DNA of 64,000 nucleotides, from assembly GCF_004101845.1 (NCBI RefSeq), contig NZ_CP026116.1, positions 1 through 64,000 on the forward strand, given 5' to 3'. This document shows positions 27,654 through 40,857 of the stretch, piece after piece. Origin of the DNA: Latilactobacillus curvatus JCM 1096 = DSM 20019 (GTDB lineage: Bacteria; Bacillota; Bacilli; Lactobacillales; Lactobacillaceae). The position numbers were made by a program, and so were the translations under genes. The notes under the pieces are model-generated. The model made no database searches. It worked only from the letters and a program-made list of their open reading frames with translations, and was not told where the DNA came from. The number at the start of each line of letters is the position of its first letter. Within the stretch, counting starts at the first letter, position 1.

Positions 27654-27749
27654 ATGATGAAATTTTTTATGGGTATTCGCAACGGCCTGTTAGTGGCATT
27701 ACCGATTTGGTGTTTAATAATCTTCTCAATTACGTATTGGTTACGCTAA
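27654..27749 (+). CDS. 31-aa single-helix membrane peptide
   Basis: The frame begins MMKFFMGIRNGLL, continues with a hydrophobic helix LVALPIWCLIIFSITYW (about 13-29) and ends LR-stop. GAGGTGGG lies immediately before the tandem ATGs and a strong terminator starts 3 nt after the stop, giving it the layout of a genuine small gene. Similar 25-35-aa peptides with a basic N-terminus and one helix occur in lactobacilli as far as I recall. Function is unknown; type I toxin or membrane-complex accessory roles are possible but unsupported. Confidence 0.6.
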   Translation: MMKFFMGIRNGLLVALPIWCLIIFSITYWLR

Positions 27750-27752
27750 AAT

Positions 27753-27796
27753 AAAAAAACGGGCGCCGCACAAAAACTGTGCAGTGCCCGTTTTTT
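27753..27796 (+). terminator. Terminator after the 31-aa peptide gene
   Basis: AAAAAAACGGGCGCCGCACA pairs with TGTGCAGTGCCCGTTTTTT with one mismatch; loop AAAAC. Confidence 0.9.
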
Positions 27797-27938
27797 AACG
27801 TAAATTGGCTGTTTTTTAGGTCTAAAGACGGTTTTTATGCTAGTATGAATAGATTACAATTAGTGACATTGATTGCATCTAGGCGATGTAATTATTATAA
27901 TGAAATCAAATGTCCAAAGATAAGGAGGAGGAAACCAA

Positions 27939-29141
27939 TTGAATATTGGGATATTTACGGACACCTACTTTCCACAAGTCAGTGGTGTGGCAACCTCCAT
28001 TAAAACATTAAAAGAAGCCCTAGAAAAACAAGGGCATTCGGTCTACATATTTACAACGACCGATCCACATGTTGACAAAGATGCAGTCGAACCGAATATT
28101 TTCCGGTTTGCTAGTGTCCCGTTTGTCTCATTTACGGATCGGCGAATTGCTGTGCGCGGCTTATTTCACGCTTATCAAGTGGCTAAGGAATTGGATCTCG
28201 ATATCGTGCATACCCAGACCGAATTTTCGATGGGCTACATCGGGAAGTTTGTCGCTAAAAATTTAAAAATTCCTTGTTTACATACGTATCATACGATGTA
28301 CGAGGATTATTTACACTATGTTTTAAACGGGAAGTTATTACGGCCATACCATGTTAAGCAAATGACAAAGGCCTTTTTATATCACATGTCAGGCATCGTG
28401 GCACCATCAGAGCGGGTTTCTCAAACCTTAAATGGCTATCAAGTGAAGGCCCCCATCCGGATTATTCCGACCGGGGTCGATATTAGTCGCTTTGAGCGCG
28501 AAGTGACCCGCGACATACGGGCCGAATTGGGCTTGACGCCAGAACAACCTGTGCTCTTATCATTGAGTCGCGTTGCTTATGAAAAACGGATTGATATCTT
28601 AGTTGATGCGTTACCCAAACTAGTCGCCCAAACACCAGATTTAATGTTAGTGATTGTTGGTGAAGGTCCAGCTCGAGAAGATTTAGAAGCTCAGGTTGCC
28701 AGGTTAAACATGACCGACCACGTGATTTTCACTGGAATGGTTGATAACGATGAAGTTGCAAATTATTATCATATGGCGAATCTTTTTGTCTCCGCCAGTG
28801 ACTCTGAATCACAAGGATTAACTTATATTGAAGCGATGGCCGCTGAACTCAAGATTGTCGTCATGACAAGTCCATATGCGGCTGAGTTATTAACTGATCC
28901 TTCAATTGGGACGACATTTACGAACGAAGATGAAATGATCCATCAAGTATCGAATTATTTGAATCATCCACATGCATTTGATGATCCAGCACCGCGCCGA
29001 AAGAAGTTGCATGCTATTTCGGCGGATTACTTTGCGGAACAGATGATTCATTTCTATAAGCAATCACAGCTATTATATGACGAATTAAAGTTAGACCAAG
29101 ATGATTTATTGGAATTAGAAGATTTAGATACTAAAAAATAA
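27939..29141 (+). CDS. GT4-family glycosyltransferase (probable glucosyl-diacylglycerol synthase)
   Basis: 400 aa. The N-terminal Rossmann domain begins NIGIFTDTYFPQVSGVATSI, typical of diacylglycerol glucosyltransferases of Firmicutes. The C-terminal domain holds LSRVAYEKRID and the donor-binding E-x7-E motif in SASDSESQGLTYIEAMA. These enzymes transfer glucose to diacylglycerol to form the glycolipid anchor of lipoteichoic acid on the inner membrane leaflet. The start is TTG with AAGGAGGAGG upstream. The flippase-like gene next door and ltaS 3.6 kb away support an envelope role. Exact acceptor is inferred. Confidence 0.85.
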   Translation: MNIGIFTDTYFPQVSGVATSIKTLKEALEKQGHSVYIFTTTDPHVDKDAVEPNIFRFASVPFVSFTDRRIAVRGLFHAYQVAKELDLDIVHTQTEFSMGYIGKFVAKNLKIPCLHTYHTMYEDYLHYVLNGKLLRPYHVKQMTKAFLYHMSGIVAPSERVSQTLNGYQVKAPIRIIPTGVDISRFEREVTRDIRAELGLTPEQPVLLSLSRVAYEKRIDILVDALPKLVAQTPDLMLVIVGEGPAREDLEAQVARLNMTDHVIFTGMVDNDEVANYYHMANLFVSASDSESQGLTYIEAMAAELKIVVMTSPYAAELLTDPSIGTTFTNEDEMIHQVSNYLNHPHAFDDPAPRRKKLHAISADYFAEQMIHFYKQSQLLYDELKLDQDDLLELEDLDTKK

Positions 29142-29154
29142 GTCGCGTTGGCGG

Positions 29155-29186
29155 AAAACTGTTGATCATTTAATCAACAGTTTTTT
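29155..29186 (+). terminator. Hairpin between the glycosyltransferase and flippase-like genes
   Basis: AAAACTGTTGAT/ATCAACAGTTTT with T6. It may attenuate rather than end transcription, since the next gene starts 36 nt on without an obvious promoter. Confidence 0.8.
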
Positions 29187-29221
29187 CATATCGTTGCTAA
29201 TAACAAGAAAAAGGGTCGTTT

Positions 29222-30238
29222 ATGAGTAGAACGAATAAGATTGTTTTTGCAGTCATGCTGTTGATTGGGTGTGGGATTTTTGCCTATGAAAGTCGCACGC
29301 TGGCGTTGAAACAGCTGTTTATCGATATTAGTCATCTGAAACTTTGGTGGCTGTTGGTCGCCTTATTATGTATGTTAATTTCGTGGTTTTTCGAAGCACT
29401 TGTCTTACGCGTCTTTCTAAAAGACCGCACAGAACACTTTTCTTTATACAATGCGCTTCGGATTCCGTTGATTGCACAACTATTCAATGCGATTACACCG
29501 TTTTCTTCAGGTGGACAACCGGCACAACTGGTAGCGTTGATGCAATCCCGTGTAGAAGCTGGGCAAGCTAGCTCAGTACTGCTGATGAAGTTTATTGTTT
29601 ACCAATTCATGGTACTGGTGAATTTCTTATTAAGTATGATGATTGGTTTCTCGCAAGTTTCCAAGCATTTTGGGACGCTGTCGATTTTGATTACTTTCGG
29701 ATTAATCGTGCATGTGGTTGTGTTAGCCGTATTGTTGCTAATCATGTATTACAATCGATTTACGAAACAGTTAGTGCACTGGTTATTAATTCCGGTGGGC
29801 TGGTTCGTCTCCCAAAAACGGGTGACGGAATGGCGGACAATGTTAATGGCCAAAATCGATACCTTTTACGCGGAGAGTCTACACCTTAAACGCGAGAAAA
29901 AGAAACTAATCAAGGGCTGTATTTTAACCCTTGGGCAACTTTTTTTCTATTATAGTGTGCCATACTTTGTCTTATTGGCACTTGGCATCCCGCATGTTAA
30001 TTATTTAGAGGTGATGGTCTTACACATCATGATTGTCATGATTGTCTCGCTCTTTCCAGTTCCAGGCGGTTCTGGTGGGGCAGAATATAGTTTTAAGACG
30101 TTATTTGCCACTTTTATCCCGAGTTCAAGTAAACTGGTGTTAGGCATGTTGCTCTGGCGATTGTTTACGTACTATCTCGGGATGTTCATGGGGATTGGGG
30201 CGTTAGCAGTTAAACCACGAGTAACTGATAAAAAGTAG
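29222..30238 (+). CDS. Flippase-like / lysylphosphatidylglycerol synthase transmembrane-domain protein
   Basis: 338 aa with about eight membrane helices and the conserved NAITPFSSGGQPAQ and PVPGGSGGAEYSFKTLF motifs of the UPF0104/LPG-synthase membrane-domain family. It lacks the cytosolic aminoacyl-transfer domain of MprF, so it is not a lysyl transferase. Stand-alone members often sit beside glycolipid glycosyltransferases and are suspected to flip or regulate glycolipids. Here it follows such a gene. AAAGGG is a weak Shine-Dalgarno. Confidence 0.85.
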   Translation: MSRTNKIVFAVMLLIGCGIFAYESRTLALKQLFIDISHLKLWWLLVALLCMLISWFFEALVLRVFLKDRTEHFSLYNALRIPLIAQLFNAITPFSSGGQPAQLVALMQSRVEAGQASSVLLMKFIVYQFMVLVNFLLSMMIGFSQVSKHFGTLSILITFGLIVHVVVLAVLLLIMYYNRFTKQLVHWLLIPVGWFVSQKRVTEWRTMLMAKIDTFYAESLHLKREKKKLIKGCILTLGQLFFYYSVPYFVLLALGIPHVNYLEVMVLHIMIVMIVSLFPVPGGSGGAEYSFKTLFATFIPSSSKLVLGMLLWRLFTYYLGMFMGIGALAVKPRVTDKK

Positions 30239-30250
30239 GAGGCGTTTTTG

Positions 30251-31129
30251 ATGCAACCAACAATTGGCTTCATTGGAACAGGTGTCATGGGTAGTAGCAT
30301 GGTCAAGAATTTATTGAAGGCAGACTATCCAGTTGTCGTGTATAACCGGACAAAACAAAAAGCGGATGCAGTTGTGGCACTCGGTGCAACATGGGCTGAT
30401 TCACCAGCAGCGGTTGTCGCGCAAAGTCAGATTGTGTTATCAATCGTCGGTTATCCGCAAGATGTCGAAGCCATCTATTATGGTGAAGACGGAATTTTTA
30501 GTGCTGCACAACCTGATCAGATTTTGGTGGATATGACGACCAGCACGCCAACATTGGCGCAGAGAATTGCCAAAACAGCAGCTGACAAAGGTCTGCAAGC
30601 ATTAGATGCGCCTGTTTCTGGTGGCGATATCGGCGCCCAAAACGGGACGTTGACGATTATGGTCGGTGGCGATCAAGCTGCCTATGAAACGGCATTACCC
30701 GTTTTTGAAGCAATGGGTAAGACTGTCCATCGCTTCGGTGCTGCCGGGACAGGCCAACATACAAAGATGGCCAATCAAATCATGATTGCTGGCACAATGA
30801 CCGGAATGACAGAGATGTTAGTGTATGCTAAAGCAGCCGGATTAGAACTAGAAGCGGTTTTAAACACGGTTAATGGTGGGAGTGCTCAGAACTGGAGCCT
30901 TGCAAACTATGGTCCACGTATTCTAGCGCAAGACTATACACCAGGCTTTTTCGCAAAACATTTTTTGAAGGATTTAAAGATTGCATTAACGGAATCCGAA
31001 AAGATGGGGCTCCATTTACCAGCTACGCTTCAAGCTAAGAAACTCTATGCGCAGCTCGTTAATGATAAACAATTAGGCGACGATGGCACCCAAGCTTTAA
31101 TTAAATTATGGTGGCCTTCTGCAAAATAA
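30251..31129 (+). CDS. NAD(P)-dependent beta-hydroxyacid dehydrogenase (3-hydroxyisobutyrate dehydrogenase family)
   Basis: 292 aa. The Rossmann fingerprint GFIGTGVMGSSM lies near residue 6, the substrate-binding DAPVSGGDIGAQNGTL (about 117-132) and the catalytic Lys in GTGQHTKMANQIM (about 170) are in the usual places. It oxidises a beta-hydroxy acid such as 3-hydroxyisobutyrate, tartronate semialdehyde or a gamma-hydroxybutyrate-type compound; substrate not decidable. ATG 30251 fits GTAGGAGG upstream better than TTG 30248. It starts 12 nt after the flippase-like gene. Confidence 0.88.
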   Translation: MQPTIGFIGTGVMGSSMVKNLLKADYPVVVYNRTKQKADAVVALGATWADSPAAVVAQSQIVLSIVGYPQDVEAIYYGEDGIFSAAQPDQILVDMTTSTPTLAQRIAKTAADKGLQALDAPVSGGDIGAQNGTLTIMVGGDQAAYETALPVFEAMGKTVHRFGAAGTGQHTKMANQIMIAGTMTGMTEMLVYAKAAGLELEAVLNTVNGGSAQNWSLANYGPRILAQDYTPGFFAKHFLKDLKIALTESEKMGLHLPATLQAKKLYAQLVNDKQLGDDGTQALIKLWWPSAK

Positions 31130-31200
31130 TTGGATATAAACGGTGCAGAAGTGCTCTTTTTCTGATAAACTGATAGTTAGTTATTAAAGGAGGCTTCGCC

Positions 31201-31434
31201 ATGCAATCATCACAGTTAGTTGCGATTATCAAACGTCTGGTAGCAATGCAAGAAGATCAAAGCGCTGAGGTTCAAGAAAGACGTTTTGAAAAGGACGGCG
31301 ATTTAAAAGCAACTGTTAGCTATGATCCTCAAGCTCAAGCATTTGAACTTGAAGACAGCAACACACATCAACAATTCCAATTTGACAATATTGATTTAGT
31401 TGCAATGGAACTATACGATTTATTAGCAGACTAG
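31201..31434 (+). CDS. ykuJ: DUF1797 (YkuJ-family) protein
   Basis: 77 aa, the full family length. It reads as alpha-beta-beta-beta-alpha with RRFEKDG near residue 28 and a C-terminal FDNIDLVAMELYDLL helix typical of YkuJ. The structure is known in the family but the function is not. AAAGGAGG lies 8 nt before the ATG and a terminator follows. Monocistronic. Confidence 0.88.
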   Translation: MQSSQLVAIIKRLVAMQEDQSAEVQERRFEKDGDLKATVSYDPQAQAFELEDSNTHQQFQFDNIDLVAMELYDLLAD

Positions 31435-31440
31435 TTAATT

Positions 31441-31477
31441 AACCATTGAGTATCGAATTACTTGATGGTTTTTTTGC
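31441..31477 (+). terminator. Terminator after the DUF1797 gene
   Basis: AACCAT...AGTA pairs with TACT...ATGGTT, then T7; stem has an internal loop. Confidence 0.75.
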
Positions 31478-31651
31478 TACTTAAGCAGGTGATAGCCTTG
31501 CTCAGTTGCGACTCAGATTATTAAAAATGGTTTAATATTTGGCATTCAAGCCGGTTACATATTGCTTTTCATTTCACGGATGTGTAAACTAACTTTCAGA
31601 TTGTCAACGGCTTTTAAAGCCCAACGACCTTTAACGGAGGCTACTGTATCG

Positions 31652-33709
31652 ATGAAACAAATTGGTCATAAAATTCAATCAGGATTAAGCACACGATGGG
31701 GATTCTTCCTTTTCGCAGTTGCGCTATTCTGGCTTAAAACAATTTACGCATATCAAACAAAATTTAACTTAGGCGTCAAAGGTGGCATGCAGGCCTTCTT
31801 AATGACGATTAATCCCATTCCAACAACCTTATTGCTATTTGGGATTGCCTTGTTTATGAATGGCCGAAAGTCATACATTACGTTGATTATTATTGATTTA
31901 ATAACCTCAACTTGGTTATTCTCGAATATTTTGTATTACCGTGAATTTTCAGACTTCTTAACGTTTAACTTAATGAAGGGCTCTGGTGCGGTATCAAATA
32001 ACTTGGGCAAGAGTATTGCTGGGATTATTGAATATTCTGATTTCCTAGTTTTCGCTGATGTTTTATTGCTAATCATCTTATTGGCTACTAAGTTAGTGAA
32101 GATTGATCACCGTGTCTTTATGAAGCGGAATGCATTTGCAATTACTGGGTTAGCTGTTGTGTTATTCGGTGCCAACCTCGGGATTGCAGAAGCAGATCGT
32201 TCTGGGTTATTAACCCGGACGTTCGATAACAACTACATCATTAAGTATCTTGGGATGAATGCATACACTGTCTATGATGGCGTGAAGACGACCAAGAATA
32301 ATGCGATTAAGGCTAATGCTGATAGTAGTAGTATGAGCAGTGTCTTGAAGTATATGAAGGACAACCGGGTTGCACCCAATGTTGAATACACTGGCGTGGC
32401 TAAGGGTAAGAACGTCTTTGTTATCCATTTAGAGAGTTTCCAACAATTTTTAATTGATTATAAGTGGGACGGTCAAGAAGTCACACCAAATATCAATAAG
32501 CTATATCACGACCAAAACACCCTCAGTTTCGACAATTTCTTTAACCAAGTTGGTCAAGGTAAGACGGCTGATGCTGAATTAATGCTCGAAAACTCATTGT
32601 TCGGGTTACCTGAAGGGGCCGCCATGGTCACTCAAGGGACAACCAATACCTTCCAAGCAGCACCATCAATTCTAGATCAACAAGGTTACACAACCGCTTC
32701 ATTCCATGGGGATGTGCCAAGTTTCTGGAATCGGGATAATACCTACAAGTCATGGGGCTATGATTACTTCTTCAGTTCTCAATACTTTAAAGAAGGTAAA
32801 GGCTACAACGTGGGTTATGGCTTGAAAGATAAGATCTTCATGCAAGACTCAGCCCAATACATTGAACAATTACCACAACCGTTCTATGCTAAATTAATCA
32901 CCGTGACAAATCACTATCCATACTTATTGGATAAACAAAATCAATCAATTGCTAAGACCGATACTGGTGATGATACAGTTGATGGTTATGTGCAAACCGC
33001 TAAGTATTTGGATCAATCAATTGGTGAATTCTTAGCTTGGTTACAAAAGACTGGCTTAGATAAGAATAGTATGCTCGTTCTATATGGCGATCATTATGGG
33101 ATTTCAGGGAACCATAAGAAGGCTGTTGCGAAGTTATTGAATCAGGATAAATTTACTGATTTTGATAATGCGCAATTCCAAAAAGTACCGTTCATGGTGC
33201 ATATGGATGGGTTAAAAGGTGGCGTTAACCATACCTATGGTGGTGAAATTGACGTTTTACCAACCTTATTGAACCTATTAGGTGTAAAAAATGACGATAC
33301 CATCCAATTTGGTTCGGATTTACTTGCGCCTAACCGCAATCAGACGGTTGTCTTTAGAAATGGGGACTTTGTCACACCACAGTATACGAAGGTAGGCAGC
33401 ACCTATTACGATACGACTAATGGGAAGACGCTGACGAATTTAACGGCAGCGCAGAAGAAGCAATTAACGGCAATCAGTGAACATGTAACGGAAGAATTGT
33501 CACTTTCTGACAAGGTAATCACCGGCGATCTACTTCGATTCTATACACCACAAGGATTCGAAAAACCAGATAAGTCTAAGATTAGCTACAAGGTGAAAGA
33601 TGCTAAAGCTAAGTTGAAAGACAGTAACAATAAAACGAGTGTTATCCAGCAAAATAATGGTAAGTCAACAATGGACCTTTATGAAACGGATGCACCTGAA
33701 TTGAAGTAA
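31652..33709 (+). CDS. ltaS: Lipoteichoic acid synthase
   Basis: 685 aa. Five N-terminal membrane helices (about 18-190) carry an extracellular sulfatase-fold domain. The catalytic Thr is at about residue 305 in QVGQGKTADAE. Metal ligands include VIHLESFQ, the WNRDN block and YGDHYG (about 479-481). The enzyme polymerises glycerol phosphate from phosphatidylglycerol onto the glycolipid anchor. A signal-peptidase-like cleavage between helix 5 and the domain is expected for the family. I chose ATG 31652 (ACGGAGG upstream) over longer in-frame starts back to 31562, which lack a Shine-Dalgarno. Confidence 0.94.
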   Translation: MKQIGHKIQSGLSTRWGFFLFAVALFWLKTIYAYQTKFNLGVKGGMQAFLMTINPIPTTLLLFGIALFMNGRKSYITLIIIDLITSTWLFSNILYYREFSDFLTFNLMKGSGAVSNNLGKSIAGIIEYSDFLVFADVLLLIILLATKLVKIDHRVFMKRNAFAITGLAVVLFGANLGIAEADRSGLLTRTFDNNYIIKYLGMNAYTVYDGVKTTKNNAIKANADSSSMSSVLKYMKDNRVAPNVEYTGVAKGKNVFVIHLESFQQFLIDYKWDGQEVTPNINKLYHDQNTLSFDNFFNQVGQGKTADAELMLENSLFGLPEGAAMVTQGTTNTFQAAPSILDQQGYTTASFHGDVPSFWNRDNTYKSWGYDYFFSSQYFKEGKGYNVGYGLKDKIFMQDSAQYIEQLPQPFYAKLITVTNHYPYLLDKQNQSIAKTDTGDDTVDGYVQTAKYLDQSIGEFLAWLQKTGLDKNSMLVLYGDHYGISGNHKKAVAKLLNQDKFTDFDNAQFQKVPFMVHMDGLKGGVNHTYGGEIDVLPTLLNLLGVKNDDTIQFGSDLLAPNRNQTVVFRNGDFVTPQYTKVGSTYYDTTNGKTLTNLTAAQKKQLTAISEHVTEELSLSDKVITGDLLRFYTPQGFEKPDKSKISYKVKDAKAKLKDSNNKTSVIQQNNGKSTMDLYETDAPELK

Positions 33710-33716
33710 AGTATGT

Positions 33717-33752
33717 AAAGACGTTACGGGACTCGCGTAACGTCTTTTTTTG
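33717..33752 (+). terminator. Terminator after ltaS
   Basis: AAAGACGTTACG/CGTAACGTCTTT with loop GGACTCG-like and T7. Confidence 0.92.
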
Positions 33753-33810
33753 AGCAAAGATACTTGTCAGTCTCGTCAAAAAAAGGTACGATTACAGCAA
33801 TAAGGATATA

Positions 33811-33825
33811 TGATAATGATTATCA
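33811..33825. promoter_or_regulatory. Fur/Per-type operator before perR
   Basis: TGATAATGATTATCA is a perfect 7-1-7 inverted repeat identical to the classic Fur-box consensus, 21 bp before the perR start. It implies autoregulation or control by a paralogue. Confidence 0.8.
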
Positions 33826-33846
33826 TTAGCGAAAGGTGGTGGCAAA

Positions 33847-34284
33847 ATGAGTCACATCGTGCAACAAACGTTACGGAAACTCAAAGAACACAACGTACGG
33901 ATCACGCCACAGCGGCAAGCTGTTTTGGAATTCATGATTGGCACTCATATGCATCCGACTGCAGACGATGTCTATAAGGCGCTAGCAGGGCGCTTTCCGA
34001 ATATGAGTGTTGCGACAATCTATAATAACTTGCGTCTGTTTACCTCATTAGGGATTATTGAAGAAATGGCTTATGGAGATGCATCCAGTCATTTTGATTT
34101 TGCGCAGACCAAGCATTATCACGCTATTTGTGAGAACTGTGGAAAAGTAGTTGATGTTTTTTATCCGGAGTTAGATGATGTAGAAGTGATTGCTGAGAAT
34201 CTAACGGGGTTTATGGTAACTGGGCACCGAATGGAAGTGCATGGTATCTGTCCAGAATGCCAAGCAAAGCTTGCAAATAACTAA
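33847..34284 (+). CDS. perR: PerR-type peroxide-sensing regulator (Fur family)
   Basis: 145 aa. The N-terminal winged helix contains ITPQRQAVLEF and the recognition segment SVATIYNNLR. All five regulatory-metal ligands of Bacillus PerR have counterparts: His36, Asp84, His90, His92 and Asp103. His36 and His90 are those oxidised by peroxide. Structural zinc is bound by C95-ENC98 and C135-PEC138. With Fe(II) bound it represses peroxide-defence genes. The gene is preceded by a consensus Fur-type box, so it is probably autoregulated. GAAAGGTGG lies before the ATG. Confidence 0.9.
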   Translation: MSHIVQQTLRKLKEHNVRITPQRQAVLEFMIGTHMHPTADDVYKALAGRFPNMSVATIYNNLRLFTSLGIIEEMAYGDASSHFDFAQTKHYHAICENCGKVVDVFYPELDDVEVIAENLTGFMVTGHRMEVHGICPECQAKLANN

Positions 34285-34330
34285 GTTGTTTGAATATTTA
34301 AAAAAAAGATGAATTTTATGCAAATTTTAC

Positions 34331-34359
34331 TTGACGATAGATTTAGATGTTGGTATAGT
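34331..34359 (+). promoter_or_regulatory. rRNA promoter P1
   Basis: TTGACG (34331-34336), 17-nt spacer, TATAGT (34354-34359), about 275 nt before 16S. Confidence 0.75.
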
Positions 34360-34454
34360 ATTCTATGTTGTCAGCGAGAGAAAAGCTCATCGCTAACGAA
34401 ATAACGGGTCAAACGAGATTGAATAAATATTCAGAAAATATTTATAAAAATCGC

Positions 34455-34483
34455 TTGACAGTGTTCGTTAGAAATGATATATT
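34455..34483 (+). promoter_or_regulatory. rRNA promoter P2
   Basis: TTGACA (34455-34460), 17-nt spacer, TATATT (34478-34483), about 150 nt before 16S. The region 34285-34633 contains these promoters and leader/processing sequence; no gene is recognisable in it. Confidence 0.85.
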
Positions 34484-34633
34484 AATTAAGCTGTTTCAAC
34501 ACAGTAGATCTTTGAAAACTGAACAAAGTTTCGACAAACCAAATGTGTAGGGTCGCCCTTCGGGGCACAAAACATATTTGCAAAGTCAATTTCGCTAGCA
34601 AATAAATTAAGTAACAAAACAAGAGCTACAAAC

Positions 34634-36212
<1,579 letters not shown>

Positions 36213-36428
36213 ATAATACGGAAAACCTTGTACATTTGCGAAGTCGAAACTTTGTTTAGTTTTGAGAGGTCTACTCTCAAACTTTGTTCTTTGAAAACTG
36301 GATAATAAGTAATATATTAGTTTTAAAAGCCGAGAAAACATTGCGTTTTAAAGAGTTTTTTAATAGAAATATGAATTAGTTCATATCGCTAAACTCAAAT
36401 AATAACCCTTTACCGTAGGTAAAGTTAG

Positions 36429-39345
<2,917 letters not shown>

Positions 39346-39436
39346 AAGGTGCAATGTTAGGCTTTTGAAATGAAATATTACTTATTATGCAGTTTTGAGA
39401 GAACGAAGTTCTTCTCAGTGCGCAAGCACAAAATAG

Positions 39437-39553
39437 TGTGGTGGCGATAGCAAGAAGGATACACCTGTTCCCATGTCGAACACAGAAGTTAAGCTTCTTA
39501 GCGCCGATAGTAGTTGGTGGGAAACTACCTGCGAGGATAGGACGTTGCCGCGC
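39437..39553 (+). rRNA. rrf: 5S ribosomal RNA
   Basis: 117 nt, identical to 2959-3075. Confidence 0.97.
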
Positions 39554-39561
39554 TTTTTCAT

Positions 39562-39634
39562 TCCGGTTTAGCTCAGTTGGTAGAGCGCATGACTGTTAAT
39601 CATGATGTCGTCAGTTCGAGCCTGACAACCGGAG
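39562..39634 (+). tRNA. tRNA-Asn(GTT)
   Basis: 73 nt, acceptor TCCGGTT/AACCGGA, anticodon GTT in CTGTTAA. Asn is absent from the larger array. Confidence 0.97.
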
Positions 39635-39644
39635 TCAATTATTT

Positions 39645-39734
39645 GGAGAGTTGTCCGAGCGGCCGAAGGAGCATGATTGGAAATCATGTAAATGGGTCTA
39701 ACCTGTTTCGAGGGTTCGAATCCCTCACTCTCCG
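39645..39734 (+). tRNA. tRNA-Ser(GGA)
   Basis: 90-nt class II tRNA, anticodon GGA in TTGGAAA, acceptor GGAGAGT/ACTCTCC with discriminator G. Confidence 0.96.
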
Positions 39735-39752
39735 TTAAATAATAAATGACAT

Positions 39753-39824
39753 GGCCCGTTGGTCAAGTGGTTAAGACACCGCCCTTTCACGGCGGTATCA
39801 TGGGTTCAAATCCCGTACGGGTCA
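39753..39824 (+). tRNA. tRNA-Glu(TTC), copy 2
   Basis: Identical to 4547-4618. Confidence 0.97.
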
Positions 39825-39831
39825 TTTTTTT

Positions 39832-39904
39832 GGAGGTTTAGCTCAGTTGGGAGAGCGTCTGCCTTACAAGCAGAGGGTCACAGGTTCGAGCCCTGTAACC
39901 TCCA
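39832..39904 (+). tRNA. tRNA-Val(TAC), copy 2
   Basis: Identical to 3086-3158. Confidence 0.97.
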
Positions 39905-39907
39905 TTC

Positions 39908-39981
39908 GGTCGCATGGTCTAGCTGGTTAGGACGCCTGCCTGTCACGCAGGAGATCACGGGTTCGAGTCCCGTTGTGACCG
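39908..39981 (+). tRNA. tRNA-Asp(GTC), copy 3
   Basis: Identical to 4117-4190 and 4827-4900. Last gene of this rRNA operon. Confidence 0.97.
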
Positions 39982-39985
39982 TCTT

Positions 39986-40022
39986 AAAAAAAGCGTAAGC
40001 AATTTATTGCTTACGCTTTTTT
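39986..40022. terminator. Terminator of the rRNA operon, shared with the convergent gene
   Basis: AAAAGCGTAAGCAAT/ATTGCTTACGCTTTT with flanking A and T runs on both sides. Confidence 0.92.
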
Positions 40023-40036
40023 GTTGTTTAATCATT

Positions 40037-40756
40037 TTAATTAAAGACGCCAGTGATTAATAGCAAGTATCCAAACTCTTGTAAATAGCAGTTACGTTTG
40101 ATTAGGCCGAGTTGTAACGCAATTAATAATAACTGGCCACCTGCAAAGAGAATTAAATGCCAACCGTGAATTAAATGCGTTAAAATCACTACAATAATAA
40201 TGCACGCCCATACTACATAACTGAGGATAGTAATCATCCGATTGTGAGTCGTTAGTTCGAGAAGATAAATGATGATTAAGAATAGGCCTAATTTTACGAG
40301 TAAATCCTCGGGGATAAAGTGAATGCCACTGAAAATCTGAGTAATTAAAAAGAAAAATGGGGCTAGTAAGAATTGAAATGATAACCGTAACGTACGGTCT
40401 TTGAACTGGTCTGGGTAGATAAAAGGGATTAGAACAAAAATGCTAGTAATCCCTGATAGAAGCCCAATCAAAGGTAGATCACGCCAGCCGATGATTGCGG
40501 CTAGAATAATTGCGACTAAAAGGGCAGCAGTTGCAATTATTCGCTTTGGTTTATACCGGGGTGATAAGACGAGTAAAATGGCTAATAGCGCCCCTAGAAT
40601 CGCAGTTAGATAAAATGAAAGCCCGAATTGCTTTGGAAAAGACCACATTGTCAGCCCGACGATTAAACCGAGATTTAAATAATTAAACAAAGTCAGTAAT
40701 TGTGGCTGAGTTGAAGCCTTTAGATGTTGTTGGTTAAGGTAGAACAATAGCAACAC
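40037..40756 (-). CDS. Polytopic membrane protein of unknown function
   Basis: 239 aa, almost entirely hydrophobic with about eight predicted helices (first at 25-40, then 47-65, 72-90, 94-112, 124-143, 152-166, 175-195 and 198-215). I recognise no family motif and no catalytic residues. The start is a TTG with only a weak purine-rich site upstream, so the true start may be slightly internal. It is convergent with the rRNA operon and divergent from metK. Its base composition resembles its neighbours and nothing suggests recent transfer. Confidence 0.6.
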   Translation of the reverse strand: MLLLFYLNQQHLKASTQPQLLTLFNYLNLGLIVGLTMWSFPKQFGLSFYLTAILGALLAILLVLSPRYKPKRIIATAALLVAIILAAIIGWRDLPLIGLLSGITSIFVLIPFIYPDQFKDRTLRLSFQFLLAPFFFLITQIFSGIHFIPEDLLVKLGLFLIIIYLLELTTHNRMITILSYVVWACIIIVVILTHLIHGWHLILFAGGQLLLIALQLGLIKRNCYLQEFGYLLLITGVFN

Positions 40757-40814
40757 TTCTTTCTTAGAATATGTGTCTCATCTTAACTTTTTTTGAAAAG
40801 AAGGTCAACGGCTT

Positions 40815-40843
40815 TTGAAATGGATTGTATTTTGTGCTAGGAT
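40815..40843 (+). promoter_or_regulatory. metK promoter
   Basis: TTGAAA (40815-40820), 17-nt spacer ending in extended TGC, TAGGAT (40838-40843). The transcript would start near 40850, just upstream of the SMK box. Confidence 0.6.
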
Positions 40844-40857
40844 AGTAGAGTTATAAG

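Noticed and set aside
34365-34550. 61-codon open frame upstream of 16S
   Set aside because: It overlaps rRNA promoter P2 and the leader, and has no ribosome-binding site.
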